Shown here one piece after another: positions 61,824 to 64,000 of a stretch of DNA of 64,000 nucleotides; positions within the stretch are counted from its first letter, which is position 1, and each line of letters starts with the position of its first letter. The stretch is taken from contig OY282353.1 in the NCBI GenBank assembly GCA_958295465.1, forward strand, positions 4,889,001 through 4,953,000, in the 5' to 3' direction. This DNA comes from an uncultured Gammaproteobacteria bacterium. GTDB taxonomy: Bacteria; Pseudomonadota; Gammaproteobacteria; HK1. The notes beneath the pieces are model-generated. The model worked only from the letters and a program-made list of their open reading frames with translations, did no database searches and was not told where the DNA came from. The translations under genes and the position numbers were made by a program.

Positions 61824-63485
61824 TCACCCCTCCAGCAGGCAGTGGTGCGCGAGTCCCGCGAGCACCATCCGGAGGTAGTCTGCGGGGAGGGCCATGCCGG
61901 GAAACGCGCGGCCGACGTCCTTTCGCAAGGTCTCGAAGTCCCGGTCGCCGTCGAGGCGCGCGAGTACCGCGGCGGCGACCGGATCGTCGAGGTCCACCGG
62001 GCGGTGGCGCAGGCTGGTGACCCGGGAGCCGTGCCCGATCTCGACGCGGGCGAGTGCGCTCGCGACCGGGCGATCGCTGACCGCCGTCGTCATCGGGGGC
62101 TCCCAGGTGTGGAGGTCCACGAGCCCCGAGGCGTGGCCCGAGGCGAGGAACGCGGCGAACTCGCGCCGTTCGAGCGGCGTCGGCCTGCCGGTGCGCCCGG
62201 CCCGCCGGCGGGCGTCGCGCAGCAGCGCTTCGAGCTCGACGCTGGCGGGCCAGCGCCCGGCCAGGAGCTCGAGCGCCGCCTTCGCGGCGGAATCGTCGAT
62301 GCACGCGGCGGCGCCGTCCGGGGCGCGGAAGGTCGCGGGGAGGCCGTCGGTGAGGTCCGCGGGGGCCGGTTCGGGACGCGCCGCCGAGGCGGCGCGAAGA
62401 TCGCTCATGCGCTCGGGGTCCGCATGCGGTGCGAGCGCGATGCCCTCGCGGCAGAACAGGGAGCAGCGGTACATCTGGCAGACGAGGAAGTCGAAGCACT
62501 GTTGGCGCGCGATGCGATCGTCGCCGCCGGTCCGGCGCAAGGCTGCCGCGATGTGGTCATCGCTGGAGCGGCGCAACGCCGGATCGCCCGAGGTCGTCAA
62601 CATCGACGGCGGGACCGCCGCGATGCGGTTCCCGTCGCCCCGGCGTAGCGCCGCCGCGATGCGGTCCCCGCCGGTCCGGCGCCACACCGCCCGGATCGCC
62701 GCCGGATACCGGCCCGGATGCACGTCCGCGGGCCGCGCCTCGCAGAGATACTGCAAGCCGTGCCGCGCGGCGTGCCCGGCGACGTGGCGGAAGTGGAACG
62801 CCTGGTGGTCCGGGGCGAGGTCGTCGTGGAAGAGCACGCCGGCCGGGTTGCCTTCGAGCCGGTCGAGCTCCTCTTCGAGGATCCGCCGGTAGGGAGACCC
62901 CTCGGGCTGGGCCTCGGCGACGGTGCGCACGAAGCGCACCGCGTCCTCGCCGTGCGCTTCCGGGTCGTCGAACGCCGCGAGCCGGAAGCGCATCATGTCG
63001 CGGGCGAGGCCGCGCAGATGGCCGCCGGGCAAGGCGTTGAAGTTCAGGTAGGCGACCCCCTCGGGCGCGAGATGGCGCGCGAAGGCCGCCATCAGCGCAT
63101 CGCGCACCGGCGCGGGAACCCACGAATACACGCCATGCGCGACGATGTAGTCGAACTCCCCGAGGTCCGCGGGGAGGTCGAGGACGTCGCCCTGCCGCAG
63201 CTCGACGTTGGAGAGTGCGAGCGCGGCGGCGAGCCCGCGCCCGATCCCCACCGGCCGCGCCGCGAGCTCGATGCCAAGGAAGCGCGCCTCCGGGAGCACG
63301 CAGGCCATCGGGACGAGGTTCCGCCCTGCCCCGCATCCGAGTTCCAGGACCCGGGCGCCCTCGACCGGGGCCGGCGCCATGCCGTACATCCGGGCGTTGG
63401 CCGCGATGCGGTCGGGATGCGAATGCTCCCAGGCGCCGCCGGGATAGTGGATGCGGTCCTGGAGCGGTGAAGAGGTATCGGGCAT
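61824..63485 (-). CDS. SAM-dependent methyltransferase with regulatory domain
   Basis: The start at 63485 (MPDTSSPLQDRIHYPGGAWE) gives 553 residues. The N-terminal methyltransferase domain has motif I VLELGCGAGRNLVPMACVLP and the acidic LGIELA, with later motifs EFDYIVAHGVYSWVP and HLAPEGVAYLNFNALPGGHL. It is followed by a methyltransferase regulatory domain of the kind common in such large proteins (DDLAPDHQAFHFRHVAGHAA, FLVCQMYRCSLFCREGIAL). Between them lies a repetitive insertion (about residues 265-325; RTGGDRIAAALRRGDGNRIA and RRSSDDHIAAALRRTGGDDR). The substrate is unknown. Confidence 0.85.
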   Translation of the reverse strand: MPDTSSPLQDRIHYPGGAWEHSHPDRIAANARMYGMAPAPVEGARVLELGCGAGRNLVPMACVLPEARFLGIELAARPVGIGRGLAAALALSNVELRQGDVLDLPADLGEFDYIVAHGVYSWVPAPVRDALMAAFARHLAPEGVAYLNFNALPGGHLRGLARDMMRFRLAAFDDPEAHGEDAVRFVRTVAEAQPEGSPYRRILEEELDRLEGNPAGVLFHDDLAPDHQAFHFRHVAGHAARHGLQYLCEARPADVHPGRYPAAIRAVWRRTGGDRIAAALRRGDGNRIAAVPPSMLTTSGDPALRRSSDDHIAAALRRTGGDDRIARQQCFDFLVCQMYRCSLFCREGIALAPHADPERMSDLRAASAARPEPAPADLTDGLPATFRAPDGAAACIDDSAAKAALELLAGRWPASVELEALLRDARRRAGRTGRPTPLERREFAAFLASGHASGLVDLHTWEPPMTTAVSDRPVASALARVEIGHGSRVTSLRHRPVDLDDPVAAAVLARLDGDRDFETLRKDVGRAFPGMALPADYLRMVLAGLAHHCLLEG

Positions 63486-63552
63486 CGCAAGGTGTCGGTT
63501 CGTGGGAAACGGTGGCGCCACGCGGCACTCCGGGTGTTCGGGCACCAGCCTC

Positions 63553-64000
63553 TCACGAAGCCAGGCCCCGGTGCACGAGTTGCCGCTCGCGGTATGCGAC
63601 GTAGAGCGCGCCGGAGAAGATCACGACCGCTCCCACGAACGTCCAGGCGTCGATCACCTCGCCGAACACCAGCCACGCGAACAGCGTCCCCCACACGAGC
63701 TTGCCGAAGTCGAACGGGAGCACCACCGTCGCCTCCGCGAGCCGCAGCGCCTGCGTCATGCACATTTGCGCAAGGGTGCCCGCGACGCCGATGCCGATCA
63801 GCACCGCGAGCTCGACGGCGCTCGGCCACGTCCACACGAAGAGCGCGGCGGCCAGCGTCATCGGGCTCATCAGCAGCACCATGTACGCGGTGATGGTGAC
63901 CGCCGAATCGGTGCGCGACAGCGACTTGATGACGATGACGGTGCAGCCCCATACCGCGGACGATGCGAGCACGAGGACCGGCCCGAGCTCGACCGGTTGC
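63553..64000 (-). CDS. EamA/DMT-family transporter, C-terminal half (gene continues past the right edge)
   Basis: The reading frame enters from base 64000 and ends at 63553. It encodes the second EamA repeat with five hydrophobic helices, LASSAVWGCTVIVIKSLSRT, ITAYMVLLMSPMTLAAALFV, LAVLIGIGVAGTLAQMCMTQ, FDFGKLVWGTLFAWLVFGEV and WTFVGAVVIFSGALYVAYRE. Such transporters export or exchange small metabolites; the substrate is unknown. The N-terminal half lies outside the window. Confidence 0.85.
   Translation of the reverse strand, partial: QPVELGPVLVLASSAVWGCTVIVIKSLSRTDSAVTITAYMVLLMSPMTLAAALFVWTWPSAVELAVLIGIGVAGTLAQMCMTQALRLAEATVVLPFDFGKLVWGTLFAWLVFGEVIDAWTFVGAVVIFSGALYVAYRERQLVHRGLAS

Overview
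This window is a high-GC chromosomal segment that reads as gammaproteobacterial. The best evidence is synteny also known from E. coli: pepP-ubiH-ubiI diverging from zapA, then 6S RNA (ssrS), then the 5-formyl-THF cyclo-ligase gene fau, here followed by an EVE-domain gene and ilvA. An MSHA-type type IV pilus locus fits the same assignment. I would not name a genus.

Layout. 1-10.7 kb (minus strand): an MSHA-like pilus biogenesis operon (mshL, TPR/mshN-like, mshE, mshG, a PilM/PilN-like fusion, an MshJ-like protein, and an mshK-like gene cut by the left edge). 11.5-19.4 kb (plus): transketolase, GAPDH and phosphoglycerate kinase, separated by two toxin-antitoxin modules (a zeta-type kinase pair and MntA/HepT), then an HtrA-like protein that has lost its catalytic triad. 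19.9-28.7 kb: ubiI, ubiH, pepP, zapA, ssrS, fau, EVE, ilvA. 29-41.2 kb is a decayed mobile region: two membrane-protein genes each split by an identical IS1380-family copy (both reading frames are restored exactly if the IS and one target duplication are removed), a MORN lipoprotein, porin and RTX fragments, and an integrase-type IS split by an IS5-family element. 41.2-48 kb: HD hydrolase, nitrilase-superfamily amidohydrolase, truncated TRAP permease, quinone oxidoreductase, CoA-transferase and urocanate hydratase with a structured leader. 48-56 kb (minus): hydantoinase/N-methylhydantoinase subunits A and B, a small protein sharing a domain with the C-terminus of subunit B, and a fused luciferase-like/N-carbamoylsarcosine-amidase-like protein. 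56.6-64 kb: a large MscS-type channel, an island of catabolic and IS remnants that ends in a second mscS 3' fragment, a methyltransferase and an EamA transporter cut by the right edge.

Two observations stand out. (1) Operon junctions have repeatedly been tandemly duplicated: short units carrying the end of one gene and the start of the next occur at pepP/ubiH (139 bp x3), ubiH/ubiI (96 bp x3), the PilMN/MshJ boundary (78 bp x2), after mshJ (about 60 bp, degenerate), mshL/TPR (156 bp x4, in frame) and mshE (42 bp x4, in frame). At hyuA/hyuB a 54-bp start region is copied. Several copies create tiny ORFs with their own ribosome binding sites overlapping the next gene. (2) The hydantoinase cluster encodes a plausible N-methylhydantoin to N-carbamoylsarcosine to sarcosine route, with an unusual flavin/F420-oxidoreductase-amidohydrolase fusion and a small protein of unknown function that looks like a third hydantoinase subunit.
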